From CALCZU01 sp964396165 (GTDB lineage Bacteria; Bdellovibrionota; FAC87; UBA2466): 18,633 nucleotides of DNA. The translations under genes and the position numbers were made by a program. The notes beneath the pieces are model-generated. The model saw only the letters and a list, made by a program, of their open reading frames with translations. It did not search any database and was not told the DNA's origin. Position 1 is the first letter of the stretch, and every line of letters begins with the position of its first letter. Shown here one piece after another: positions 7,262 to 14,021 of the stretch. The stretch covers positions 1 to 18,633 of the forward strand of contig CAYNEF010000060.1 in assembly GCA_964396165.1 (NCBI GenBank), given 5' to 3'.

Positions 7262-7324
7262 CGATTTTTTTTAAAAAAAGTTCCCCAGGATTTTAATGAT
7301 TGGCAAATTTTTACAAGCCTGAAA

Positions 7325-7687
7325 TTACCAGTGTACTTTCAAACCTGTGAGTGGCGCTGTCTTTTTGCGACCAAATGGTAGTGGATTATGGTGGAAGTCT
7401 TTTTGAGCTTGTTCTTCCTCCATCATCTCTTCTGCCAATTGTTCCAAGCCTTCAGGAAGTTCTCCTTCGCTGAAGTCCTCATCCCACTCTTGAGCAGAAC
7501 CCGATGTTCGGGTAATTGCTGCCGGAGCGTCGATTGTGAAGACAGCCTGACATTTACTACACTCATGAATCTCATCGTTCGACTCATTGAGTTTGTTACA
7601 TACGTGGCAGAGATGGAGATAGAGTGAGCTATGCTCATCTTGCTTCCAGGATTCTGCACGCTTTGGGCTTCTCATTTGTTTCTTCAT
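7325..7687 (-). CDS. Small zinc-ribbon-like protein of unknown function
   Basis: 120 aa, cytoplasmic by composition. Cys27-x2-Cys30 (CHVC) and Cys43-x2-Cys46 (CSKC) form a treble-clef or zinc-ribbon-type site within the first 50 residues. Residues 66-95 are strongly acidic and glutamate-rich (EWDEDFSEGELPEGLEQL). The C-terminus is basic and short (GRKKTAPLTGLKVHW). The start is well fixed by AAGGAGGT at 7700-7693, directly followed by a properly spaced ATG, and by a near-consensus promoter upstream. Zinc binding is inferred from the Cys pattern. The role might be nucleic-acid or protein binding, but no family was recognised. Confidence 0.75.
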   Translation of the reverse strand: MKKQMRSPKRAESWKQDEHSSLYLHLCHVCNKLNESNDEIHECSKCQAVFTIDAPAAITRTSGSAQEWDEDFSEGELPEGLEQLAEEMMEEEQAQKDFHHNPLPFGRKKTAPLTGLKVHW

Positions 7688-7716
7688 GAGACACCTCCTT
7701 TTTCTTCACTTTTAAT

Positions 7717-7745
7717 ATTATAACTAATTTAACGCACACAGTCAA
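7717..7745 (-). promoter_or_regulatory. Near-consensus sigma-70 promoter for the zinc-ribbon gene
   Basis: Minus strand TTGACT (7745-7740), 17-bp spacer, TATAAT (7722-7717). Predicted start near 7710, leaving a leader of about 23 nt that holds the AAGGAGGT ribosome site at 7700-7693. Five of six plus six of six matches suggest strong constitutive expression. Confidence 0.8.
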
Positions 7746-7773
7746 AGAGCCGCTCTAGCAACTGGTTTCGAGG

Positions 7774-7790
7774 TGTCTACAGTTTAGACA
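7774..7790. repeat. Palindrome TGTCTA-N5-TAGACA, probable operator
   Basis: Six-bp arms are exact reverse complements with a CAGTT spacer. It lies between the divergent zinc-ribbon gene and the alpha/beta-hydrolase gene, about 30 bp upstream of the zinc-ribbon -35 box. Related TGTCT and TAGACA half-sites occur in the leader of the activator gene (4251 and 4273-4278). The remaining DNA to 7908 shows a TATACA hexamer near 7850 but no convincing promoter. Confidence 0.4.
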
Positions 7791-7908
7791 ACTTCAAAAA
7801 CAATTGTGTCGATACGAACATTTAGAGTGATTGCATTTTGGAACACTTTTATACAGCTTTGTCCTAGTGCGACTTGGCAGATGGATTTTCAGCAATAACA
7901 ATCTGCTC

Positions 7909-8643
7909 ATGAAAAATTATCTTACTTTAATTGGACTGTTTTTTTATCTTTCACCCGTTGTTGCTGCACCGACAACTGATGTCTTGTTTGTTGCGCTGGG
8001 AGGATATTCTTCCTGTAACAAAACGGGGCCAACTTCGATTGGCATGTATAACAACTTTCAAGAGTTTCTTACTAAAGTAAAACAAAGTAGACCCGATACA
8101 AACATCCGTTATTTAGTTGCTTGTCTTGGAGATGTGAAGCCGCCCAAAGGACAAGGACAATTTATCACGAGTGAAAATCCAGATACCATCCAACACGGCG
8201 ATACAACAAGAGTAAGAGACGAAATAGAATCACTGACTAAATTATCTAACGACATGAAGGTATTTATTGTGGGCCATTCGTATGGTGGTTGGATGTCGAT
8301 GTATCTGCCGTCCATCATCAGCCCTACAATTAATATCGCTGGCTTATTTACATTGGATCCGATCAGCTACAAATGCGGAAAATCCCAAGTAGTGTTGGGA
8401 GGTTCTGCGTGTAAACAAGCTCCGAAGGATTTAAACAACCAGGAGATTTTGCAAAGAGTGGGACTGTGGGAAAACTTCTACCAGAATCAAGACACGTGGT
8501 TACATTCTTCCAGCATTCCAGAAGCTAATAACCATTTAATGAAATACCGCGGCCCACACAACAAAGTGGACCGGGATCCCACAGTGTGGAATATCATCAC
8601 CGATGACGTCGTCGGAAAAATGCGAGTTACCACCTCTCGCTAA
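7909..8643 (+). CDS. Exported alpha/beta-hydrolase (lipase/esterase-like)
   Basis: 244 aa from ATG 7909. An in-frame ATG at 7831 exists, but only 7909 begins a normal signal peptide (MKNYLTLIGLFFYLSPVVAA, residues 1-20). The core shows a first strand VLFVALGGY (25-33) with oxyanion-type GG, a nucleophile elbow FIVGHSYGGW (119-128) with Ser124, LFTLDP (146-151) with a candidate acid Asp150, and GPHNKVDRDPTVW (215-227) with a candidate His217. Four cysteines in the mature protein could form disulfides. It probably hydrolyses an ester or acyl group in the periplasm or outside the cell; the substrate is unknown. Its stop overlaps the stop of the caspase-like gene on the other strand by 4 bp. No Shine-Dalgarno is visible. 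Confidence 0.8.
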   Translation: MKNYLTLIGLFFYLSPVVAAPTTDVLFVALGGYSSCNKTGPTSIGMYNNFQEFLTKVKQSRPDTNIRYLVACLGDVKPPKGQGQFITSENPDTIQHGDTTRVRDEIESLTKLSNDMKVFIVGHSYGGWMSMYLPSIISPTINIAGLFTLDPISYKCGKSQVVLGGSACKQAPKDLNNQEILQRVGLWENFYQNQDTWLHSSSIPEANNHLMKYRGPHNKVDRDPTVWNIITDDVVGKMRVTTSR

Positions 8644-9413
8644 TTAACCACGTTTTCAAAGCGCAGATTATCTGGCATGTAGCGGGCCTCGGGGCGTTGG
8701 CCTTCAGTGATCATGCGTGTTCTTGCAACCCATTCTTCCATTCCATACTTATTTTTAATGGAGTCTTCAAAGGCATTGCGTAGAGAAACGGTGAAGCGCG
8801 ATCCTTCTTCTCCTGCGAAGGAAACTTCGTTTGCGGAAGAAGAGGCAAAGACAAATAATTTATTGTAGTAAGAGCCCCTACCCGTTTTCATTACGGAAAA
8901 AACTTCATCCGCAAATTGAAGGCTACTCGAATAGCTCACTCCCCTTTCCTTTAGCGGATCTACTAAAGATCCGGAATAACAGGAATCAAAGATGAGATTT
9001 ACTCTTTCTAACGGCTTACCGTGACGCGCGCTGGAGATAGCATCTCTAATTTCTTCTGCACTTAAAAGTTCGTCATCAGAAAGCAATATCGATCCTTTTG
9101 AACCGTGCCCTGTAAAATAAAAAGTGAAGCTTCCTTTGGAATCAATTCCTTGAACTGTCTCTTTGATTTTTTCGATCACTTCTTCTTTTGTGGCATCGTC
9201 TTCTTCCACATGCTGGTAGGTGTATTGATACGCGCTATGATTTAAAATGGATTTGATAATGGAAATATCCTTATCAAGACCGGGCAGTCCATAAGAGACA
9301 CTGACAAGGAGTGCGCGATTTTTCGCTCCCTTCTCAGTGACCATGTTTCTATTTGCGTTTGCTATTGAAAGCGCACAAAAACCCAACATGCTGAGTGTGA
9401 GCAATAATCTCAT
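8640..9413 (-). CDS. Exported caspase-like protease (peptidase C14, orthocaspase type)
   Basis: 257 aa. Residues 1-20 form a signal peptide ending ANA, so the enzyme is periplasmic or secreted. The p20-like fold is visible: a first strand NRALLVSVSYG (32-42), then LPGLDKDISIIKSIL (43-57), catalytic His103 in FYFTGHGSKG (98-107), and catalytic Cys145 in LIFDSCYSGSL (140-150). SSSANEVSF (191-199) matches the post-Cys strand that shapes the S1 pocket. Caspase homologues of this group usually cut after Arg or Lys. There is no extra regulatory or repeat domain, so it is a minimal enzyme. TTCTCCT at 9421-9427 gives an AGGAGAA ribosome site 7 nt before the ATG. It could be read through from the response regulator gene 90 bp upstream. 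Secretion suggests a digestive or toxin-like use, not internal cell death; that is inference. Confidence 0.88.
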   Translation of the reverse strand: MRLLLTLSMLGFCALSIANANRNMVTEKGAKNRALLVSVSYGLPGLDKDISIIKSILNHSAYQYTYQHVEEDDATKEEVIEKIKETVQGIDSKGSFTFYFTGHGSKGSILLSDDELLSAEEIRDAISSARHGKPLERVNLIFDSCYSGSLVDPLKERGVSYSSSLQFADEVFSVMKTGRGSYYNKLFVFASSSANEVSFAGEEGSRFTVSLRNAFEDSIKNKYGMEEWVARTRMITEGQRPEARYMPDNLRFENVVN

Positions 9414-9503
9414 ATTTCATTTCTCCTGGTTAAGGGTGAAACGTCTATAATGGCTGGTATGAGATTATTATACGCACAACTGCTCTTTTAAGCGAATTTT
9501 CTC

Positions 9504-10761
9504 TTAATGGACTGAAGCTTCAGACTCTACCCAACCGTATTCGCGCTCTTTACGGTAAAGAGTGCGGCGGTTGATCCCGAGCATCTCAGCTGCTTTATCT
9601 TTTCTTCCCAATGTTTTCTGCAAGATAACCTGCATGTAGCGTCTTTCGAGCGCCTCAAGTGTAGGAAAGTCCTGGGTGAGCTCATTGATAGTGTCATGAG
9701 GACTGGAAAGTTCCGGATTGGGGATATCTTCTTCTTCAATTTGATTGCCTGTACATAAAACGACTGCACGTTCGATCACATTTTCGAGTTCTCTTACATT
9801 TCCAGGCCAGCGCAAATTCATTAGCTTATTCATGGCAAGCTTTGAAAACCCGCTGATCTGAGGATTTCCCGAAGTCGCTTTGTATTTCTTTAAAAAATAT
9901 TCTGCCAAAAGCGGAATATCTTCCGCTCTTTCTCTTAAAGCAGGAAGTGCAATGGGGATTACGCTTAGTCTGTAAAAAAGATCTTCGCGGAAAGTGCCTT
10001 CCTTGATGGAATTTTTTAAATCTTTGTGGGTGGCTGCGATCACTCTTACGTCCACATCGTAGATATTATTATCTCCAACAGGACGGATTTTTCTTTCCTG
10101 AAGAACACGCAACAACTTTGCCTGCAATGCAGGACTCATGTCTCCGATTTCATCCAGAAAGAGAGTGCCGCCTTCTGCTTCCGCAATCAGCCCGCGTTTT
10201 TCAGAAATAGCACCGGTAAAAGATCCCTTTGCATGCCCAAAGAGTTCAGATTCTAGAAGATTTTCTGGGATCGCAGTACAGTTGATAGCAACAAACGGCT
10301 TGTCTGCCCGGCTTCCCATTTGATGGATCGCGCGCGCAACCATTTCTTTTCCTGTTCCGCTTTCTCCTGTAATTAAAACATTGGTAGTGGATTCAGAGAC
10401 TCGCTTTACCAAATCAAAAACAGTATTGATTGCTTTACTCTTCCCAACAATTCCTTTTAATCCCCAACTCTTTTTAACAACATCCCTTAATACTGTATTT
10501 TCTTTTTTGAGATTATTTTGTTTCAGCGCCAGTTCTACCACCGCTATTATTTCAGCCAATTTAAAGGGCTTTACCAAGTAGTGAAAAGCNNNNNNNNNNN
10601 NNNNNNNNNNNNNNNNNNNNNNNNNNNNNNNNNNNNNNNNNNNNNNNNNNNNNNNNNNNNNNNNNNNNNNNNNNNNNNNNNNNNNNNNNAAAATCCTGCA
10701 AGAGAAGTCTCATTTGTTCATCATCGTCAATTACCGCTATTCGGCCCTTAAACACGCTCAT
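9504..10761 (-). CDS. NtrC-family sigma-54 response regulator, receiver interrupted by an assembly gap
   Basis: One gene split by the 100-N gap. Before the gap, 24 residues from ATG 10761 show the acidic pocket VIDDDE of a receiver domain; GGAGG lies 4 nt upstream. After the gap the receiver ends with FHYLVKPF (the conserved Lys-Pro-Phe). The AAA+ domain follows with GESGTGKE, sigma-54 loop GSFTGA, Walker B LFLDEIGD, FREDLFYR and WPGNVREL. A Fis-type DNA-binding helix-turn-helix ends the protein (KAAEMLGINRRTLYRKEREYG). A complete receiver would need roughly 75 residues across the gap, so about 200 bp or more are missing, including the phospho-accepting Asp. The apparent frame shift is only the placeholder length. 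A strong -24/-12 site 85 nt upstream suggests sigma-54-dependent, possibly autogenous, expression. The partner histidine kinase is not in the window. Confidence 0.9.
10590..10689. other. Assembly gap (100 N) inside the response regulator
   Basis: Exactly 100 undetermined bases, a placeholder length. Domain arithmetic suggests the true gap is larger (about 200 bp or more). Confidence 0.95.
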
Positions 10762-10856
10762 CCAGCCTCCAGGCGAGACATTTTGTCCCGTATTTCACAT
10801 GGTTTATACCAATTTTTACCCATTACCAAGGGTTATTTGGGATTATGGCTGGATAG

Positions 10857-10873
10857 AGCAAGTTGTTTGCCAA
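10857..10873 (-). promoter_or_regulatory. Sigma-54 (-24/-12) promoter of the response regulator gene
   Basis: Minus strand TTGGCAAACAACTTGCT: GG and GC are separated by exactly 10 nt, and only one core position differs from TGGCAC-N5-TTGC[AT]. Predicted start near 10846, giving an 85-nt leader to ATG 10761. It sits just past the CBS gene stop, so the regulator has its own transcript besides any read-through. Confidence 0.75.
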
Positions 10874-10879
10874 CGTTTT

Positions 10880-11269
10880 TTAGGGATTCATGAGCAATTT
10901 CAATATATCTACTAAGGTGAAGATACCGACTACTTTGCTGTGTTTTAATACCAGCGCGCAGTCGCCTTTTGTGCGGATCATCTCTTCTATTACGGAAGAT
11001 ACCAGGGCATCTGAACTTACTGCCAAGGGAACTTTCGACATGAGAGTTCTGACAGGTTCGGTTTGCGCATCATAAAGTTTTAACCGAATGACTATTTCGA
11101 CATCTCTTTCTACTACCAGACCGATTAATTTTTCCCCTTCCAGAACGGGCAAGTGGCGGATGTCATATCTTCTCATTAGATGCGATACCGTATGAAGAGA
11201 GGAGGAAGGGTCTACAGTTACTGGGAGAGGTGTCATTACATCTGAAATGCTTTTTTCTTTTAGATTCAT
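10880..11269 (-). CDS. Two-CBS-domain protein
   Basis: 129 aa made almost entirely of a CBS pair (Bateman module). CBS1 spans about residues 8-65 (SISDVMTPLPVTVDPSSSL, then HLPVLEGEKLIGLVVERDV). CBS2 spans about 70-127 (VRTLMSKVPLAVSSDAL, then VVGIFTLVDILKLL). Such modules bind adenine nucleotides such as AMP, ATP or SAM and signal energy state; the ligand here is not known. The start follows the K+ channel stop by 14 nt with GAGGAAA (11283-11277) as ribosome site, so it is co-transcribed with the channel and the haem/TPR protein. It may act as a detached regulatory subunit for the channel or feed into the regulator downstream; both are inference from order. Confidence 0.88.
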   Translation of the reverse strand: MNLKEKSISDVMTPLPVTVDPSSSLHTVSHLMRRYDIRHLPVLEGEKLIGLVVERDVEIVIRLKLYDAQTEPVRTLMSKVPLAVSSDALVSSVIEEMIRTKGDCALVLKHSKVVGIFTLVDILKLLMNP

Positions 11270-11283
11270 TTACCAGTTTCCTC

Positions 11284-11739
11284 TTACGTTTTAAGTTCCG
11301 CGAGCATTTTTTCCAATCGCACGATTACTTTCTGCAAGTCTTCACCTTCTTTTTCTACACCCTTCAGTTCTTTTTCCATTTCCTGAATTTGCGGGGTCAT
11401 GATGCTAGTCGCAAATAGTGCAGTGAAAGAACAAAATAAAGCACTCCCAAAGATCATGGTCGCCATTCCAAGCACTCTTCCACCGGGCGTGTGCGGAAGT
11501 ACATCTCCATACCCTACTGTTGTAACTGTAGTGACAGCCCACCAAAGCGCATCAAGAAAACCGTGGATCGTAGGATTTGTTTCTTTTTCTAGATGGTAGA
11601 AAAAGGTAGCAGCTAATAGGATGCAACCGTTTCCGGCAATGGTGAGCGACCAAAATGCAGGATGCGTGAATATATTTTTAAAGCGCGAAACAAATTGCTT
11701 GGAATGCGTGCCGACTTTTTTTACATTCAATTTACTCAT
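11284..11739 (-). CDS. Two-TM potassium channel (Kir/KcsA-like pore) with C-terminal coiled coil
   Basis: 151 aa. TM1 is about residues 29-48, the pore helix and filter about 61-80 with TTVGYGD at 73-79, the K+-channel signature, and TM2 about 89-113. The cytoplasmic tail (about 115-150) is a heptad-like Glu/Lys/Leu coiled coil (EMEKELKGVEKEGEDLQKV), suited to tetramer assembly. There is no voltage sensor and no RCK or cyclic-nucleotide domain, so gating must come from the tail or a partner. The start codon overlaps the stop of the upstream haem/TPR gene by 4 nt (ATGA, 11739-11736), implying translational coupling and a shared role. Confidence 0.93.
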   Translation of the reverse strand: MSKLNVKKVGTHSKQFVSRFKNIFTHPAFWSLTIAGNGCILLAATFFYHLEKETNPTIHGFLDALWWAVTTVTTVGYGDVLPHTPGGRVLGMATMIFGSALFCSFTALFATSIMTPQIQEMEKELKGVEKEGEDLQKVIVRLEKMLAELKT

Positions 11740-12863
11740 TCCGCCAATTTTCTAAGCTCCTTAAGCTTTGCAAGTTCGTCTTCAGGGATATTAGTACCGC
11801 CACTGCCGGTATAGCCTAAATAGATTTTATCGGCATATTTGCGGTAGCATTTTTTGGAAATATCCGATTTTGGAAATTCCTTGATGCATGCTTCATAGTA
11901 AAGATTTTCCAAATCCCACAACATGGGATCTTGCAGAGAGTAATAGCAAAGACCCAAGTAGTAGAGTGCTTCCCCACGAAACTTTCCTTTTGGATTGTTA
12001 TCAAGCGCCTCGTGCAAATAGGTACTTGCTCTTAAATAGCTAATGTCACCATATTCATCCGCAGGAAATGCTTGTAGTGCGCTTGCGTGCTCGATCATCA
12101 ACTTTGCTTTGGCAACAAGCTCCTCACCTGTACGTTGTTCCGATGTTTCTTTTTCTTCCATCCAGGCTTTAACGTCTTTTTTCCATACGCTAACCATGTT
12201 CTGGACAAACTCGGGCAAGTCTTTTCTGCCTGAAACAGAATCGAGTAACTTTAATGTTTGCTCCGGGTTCTTTTTTACTCTAACTGAAATACTAAGGGCA
12301 TGCCGTAATCCGCGAGTCAGCTCAATCATGCCCAATTCATCCTTTGGAGATTTGGAAAGGACCTGCTGGTACAAACCGAGTGCCTTATCAAATTGTCTAG
12401 TGGCCGCGAAAATTTCTGCTTTCTGAAAAGGAGTGAGATCTAAATTTTCTACTTTCCTCGAAAAATCCGTGAAGTTTGTTTGCGCAGTAAGTCTAGTGTG
12501 GCATCCAAAACAAAAGCCTGAGGTAGTGCGCATGCGGTTTCTCGCATATTCATAGTCCCCACTTTTATACCGCTTTTGTACGTCTTTTAGATATTCCCCA
12601 AATAACCCTACAATGGCTTTAGCACCCGGTTCTTCTTCTTCCATTTTTTTAGGAAACATGTGCTTGAGTTTACTCATCGTTTCCAAGTCCTTTTCAATGG
12701 CAGCTTTTGACTTGGGATCTTTAAACTTATCCGAACTGACAAGATAGGGTTGAAGATTCATTAAAGCATTAAAGGCCTGCTGCATCGCAGTTGTGATTTC
12801 AGGGCGATCCTTTGCAAAAATGAGTTGGGAAAAAACCATGAGGATAAATATCAAGCGTTGCAT
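11736..12863 (-). CDS. Exported monohaem cytochrome c'-like protein fused to TPR-type repeats
   Basis: 375 aa with a short signal peptide (1-17, ending FA). Residues 22-128 look like a helical bundle closing with CFGCH at 118-122, a covalent haem c site. Placement of the haem motif at the end of four helices is like cytochrome c', a family that binds NO or CO. Residues 140-375 are helical with TPR-like pairs (AEIFAATRQFDKALGLYQQVL near 149-169; GEALYYLGLCYYSL in the last third). Only one CxxCH is present and the second axial ligand is not evident, so the haem could be five-coordinate and sensory. GGAGG lies 7 nt before the ATG. It heads the operon with the K+ channel and CBS protein. A periplasmic haem or gas sensor talking to the channel is a testable guess. 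Confidence 0.82.
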   Translation of the reverse strand: MQRLIFILMVFSQLIFAKDRPEITTAMQQAFNALMNLQPYLVSSDKFKDPKSKAAIEKDLETMSKLKHMFPKKMEEEEPGAKAIVGLFGEYLKDVQKRYKSGDYEYARNRMRTTSGFCFGCHTRLTAQTNFTDFSRKVENLDLTPFQKAEIFAATRQFDKALGLYQQVLSKSPKDELGMIELTRGLRHALSISVRVKKNPEQTLKLLDSVSGRKDLPEFVQNMVSVWKKDVKAWMEEKETSEQRTGEELVAKAKLMIEHASALQAFPADEYGDISYLRASTYLHEALDNNPKGKFRGEALYYLGLCYYSLQDPMLWDLENLYYEACIKEFPKSDISKKCYRKYADKIYLGYTGSGGTNIPEDELAKLKELRKLAE

Positions 12864-12944
12864 TTCAAAGCCTCCAGAGTGTCTTTTAGTGCATAAAGGA
12901 TAACAAACCTGTGGCTGGTAAACAATCCAACATAAAAAATAACC

Positions 12945-12972
12945 TTGGCATCGACAATGCAGTCATTACAAT
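12945..12972 (+). promoter_or_regulatory. Candidate sigma-54 promoter (overlapping sigma-70-like hexamers) of the universal stress protein gene
   Basis: TTGGCATCGACAATGCA (12945-12961) has GG and GC exactly 10 nt apart, as in -24/-12 promoters, with two core mismatches; predicted start 12972. The same stretch can be read as TTGGCA, 16-bp spacer, TACAAT (12967-12972). Either reading places transcription just before AGGAGG at 12985-12990 and rules out the longer reading frame from 12911. Confidence 0.55.
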
Positions 12973-12994
12973 TACAGTTTCATCAGGAGGAATA

Positions 12995-13903
12995 ATGAAG
13001 CATCCGACAGAACGTATTTTATGGGCGATTGACCCGTTCGCTGAAAAAAAATTGCAGCTAAAGACATTGGAAGCAATTAAAAATTTTACAAAGAACGCGC
13101 AAGTGACAATTGAGCCCATTACGGTGCTTTCTCCAGATCAGCTGAGATTGCCAATACAGGCATTCCACGCTGAATCTGCAAATTTTCGCCTAAAAGCGGA
13201 AGAAATTCTGCAAAAGTGGCTGAAAGAAGTAAAAGTACCGGGATTAAAACCGTACACGCTATTGGTTTCAGACAAATATTCACTGCGATCAAGTGCAGAC
13301 TTACTGATGACTTATGCCAAAGACAGCAACGCGTCACTCATTGCACTGAGCACACATGCACGTAAAGGAATTGCACGTGTTCTTGCGGGTAGTTTTGCAG
13401 AAACCCTGCTTTTGCACGCATCCACTCCGCTATTGGTAGTAAATCCGCAAGTCAAAACTTCTAAGGTAACAAAAATTTTATTTCCAACCGATATGTCCGC
13501 CTCTTCTGAGCAGGCATTTCAACAAGTAGTCACAATCGCGTCGCATTTAAAAGCGAAAGTGATTCTTTACCATAAGGTGGAATATGTTATTCCCGACACC
13601 TACTCTGTATTTACACACCACAAAGCGTATGAACAGTATTTAGAAAAAGATCTCGAAAGCCGTGAAGAAGAATTAAAAACATGGGTAACGAAAGCCAAAG
13701 AGACCGGCGTCAAAGCAGAATTAGTCTTCGATAAAAAGCCTTCCTTTGTTACACAAGGGGTTTTAAAAGCTGTGAAGCAGTCGAAGTCTGAAGTGCTGGC
13801 AATCTGTTCGCATACAGGCAGTATCGGCACGATGATGTTAGGAAGTGTGACGAGACAAATTTTACGCGAAGCAAAATGTCCTGTATGGACTGTACATGTG
13901 TAA
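12995..13903 (+). CDS. Tandem universal stress protein (two UspA domains)
   Basis: 302 aa. Start chosen at ATG 12995 because AGGAGG lies 4 nt upstream and the first Usp strand (RILWAIDPF, 7-15) begins directly after it. Domain 1 runs to about 150 and carries Asp13 and the nucleotide-loop text HARKGIARVLAGSFAE (121-136). Domain 2 (about 157-302) has KILFPTDMS (160-168) and HTGSIGTMMLGSVT. Both domains keep a G-x2-G-x(8-9)-G-S/T-like ATP-binding loop, so both may bind ATP. Such proteins are common in hypoxia, redox and starvation responses. Location between the regulator operon and the oxidase operon, with a -24/-12-like promoter, suggests membership in the same regulon. Confidence 0.92.
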   Translation: MKHPTERILWAIDPFAEKKLQLKTLEAIKNFTKNAQVTIEPITVLSPDQLRLPIQAFHAESANFRLKAEEILQKWLKEVKVPGLKPYTLLVSDKYSLRSSADLLMTYAKDSNASLIALSTHARKGIARVLAGSFAETLLLHASTPLLVVNPQVKTSKVTKILFPTDMSASSEQAFQQVVTIASHLKAKVILYHKVEYVIPDTYSVFTHHKAYEQYLEKDLESREEELKTWVTKAKETGVKAELVFDKKPSFVTQGVLKAVKQSKSEVLAICSHTGSIGTMMLGSVTRQILREAKCPVWTVHV

Positions 13904-13935
13904 GTAAAAATTGCTGAGTGAATGTCTCTTTTTGT

Positions 13936-13949
13936 CTCAAATAGTTGAG
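13936..13949. promoter_or_regulatory. Palindrome CTCAA-N4-TTGAG, possible upstream activator site
   Basis: Perfect 5-bp arms with an ATAG spacer. It is centred about 75 bp upstream of the start predicted by the candidate -24/-12 site at 13990, a usual distance for an enhancer-binding protein. It is similar in layout, not in sequence, to an FNR box (TTGAT-N4-ATCAA). A weak terminator hairpin for the stress-protein gene is the alternative. Confidence 0.35.
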
Positions 13950-13989
13950 CGCGGCTTTTTGCATTTCTTTTTATTCTCTACAGTTCAAC

Positions 13990-14006
13990 TTGGCATTATT
14001 TCTGCT
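13990..14006 (+). promoter_or_regulatory. Candidate sigma-54 promoter of the oxidase operon
   Basis: TTGGCATTATTTCTGCT has GG (13992-13993) and GC (14004-14005) separated by 10 nt, with two mismatches to the -24/-12 core. Predicted start near 14017, only about 5 nt before ATG 14022, so the message would be almost leaderless; no Shine-Dalgarno is present either way. A TAAAAT hexamer at 14006-14011 with a poor -35 is the competing reading. Confidence 0.45.
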
Positions 14007-14021
14007 AAAATTAGCGGCGAT

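Noticed and set aside
7831..7908. Longer in-frame start of the alpha/beta-hydrolase
   Set aside because: The signal peptide starts at 7909; the extra residues are not part of any domain and have no ribosome site.
9446..9472. TATAAT on both strands (9446-9451 plus, 9472-9467 minus) as promoters around the caspase gene
   Set aside because: No matching -35 box at proper spacing for either; AT-rich chance hits cannot be excluded.
10561..10761. Frameshifted short response-regulator ORF ending within the receiver
   Set aside because: An artefact of the 100-N placeholder; the true receiver end (HYLVKPF) is in another frame that joins the AAA+ domain.
12911..12994. Longer in-frame start of the universal stress protein
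   Set aside because: It lies upstream of the predicted promoter and ribosome site; AGGAGG directly precedes ATG 12995 and the Usp fold starts there.
13936..13949. FNR/Anr box for the oxidase operon
   Set aside because: The arms are CTCAA/TTGAG, not TTGAT/ATCAA; kept only as a possible activator site.
13911..14021. Longer in-frame start of the dihaem cytochrome
   Set aside because: It would bury the signal peptide that starts at 14022 and runs across the palindrome and promoter region.
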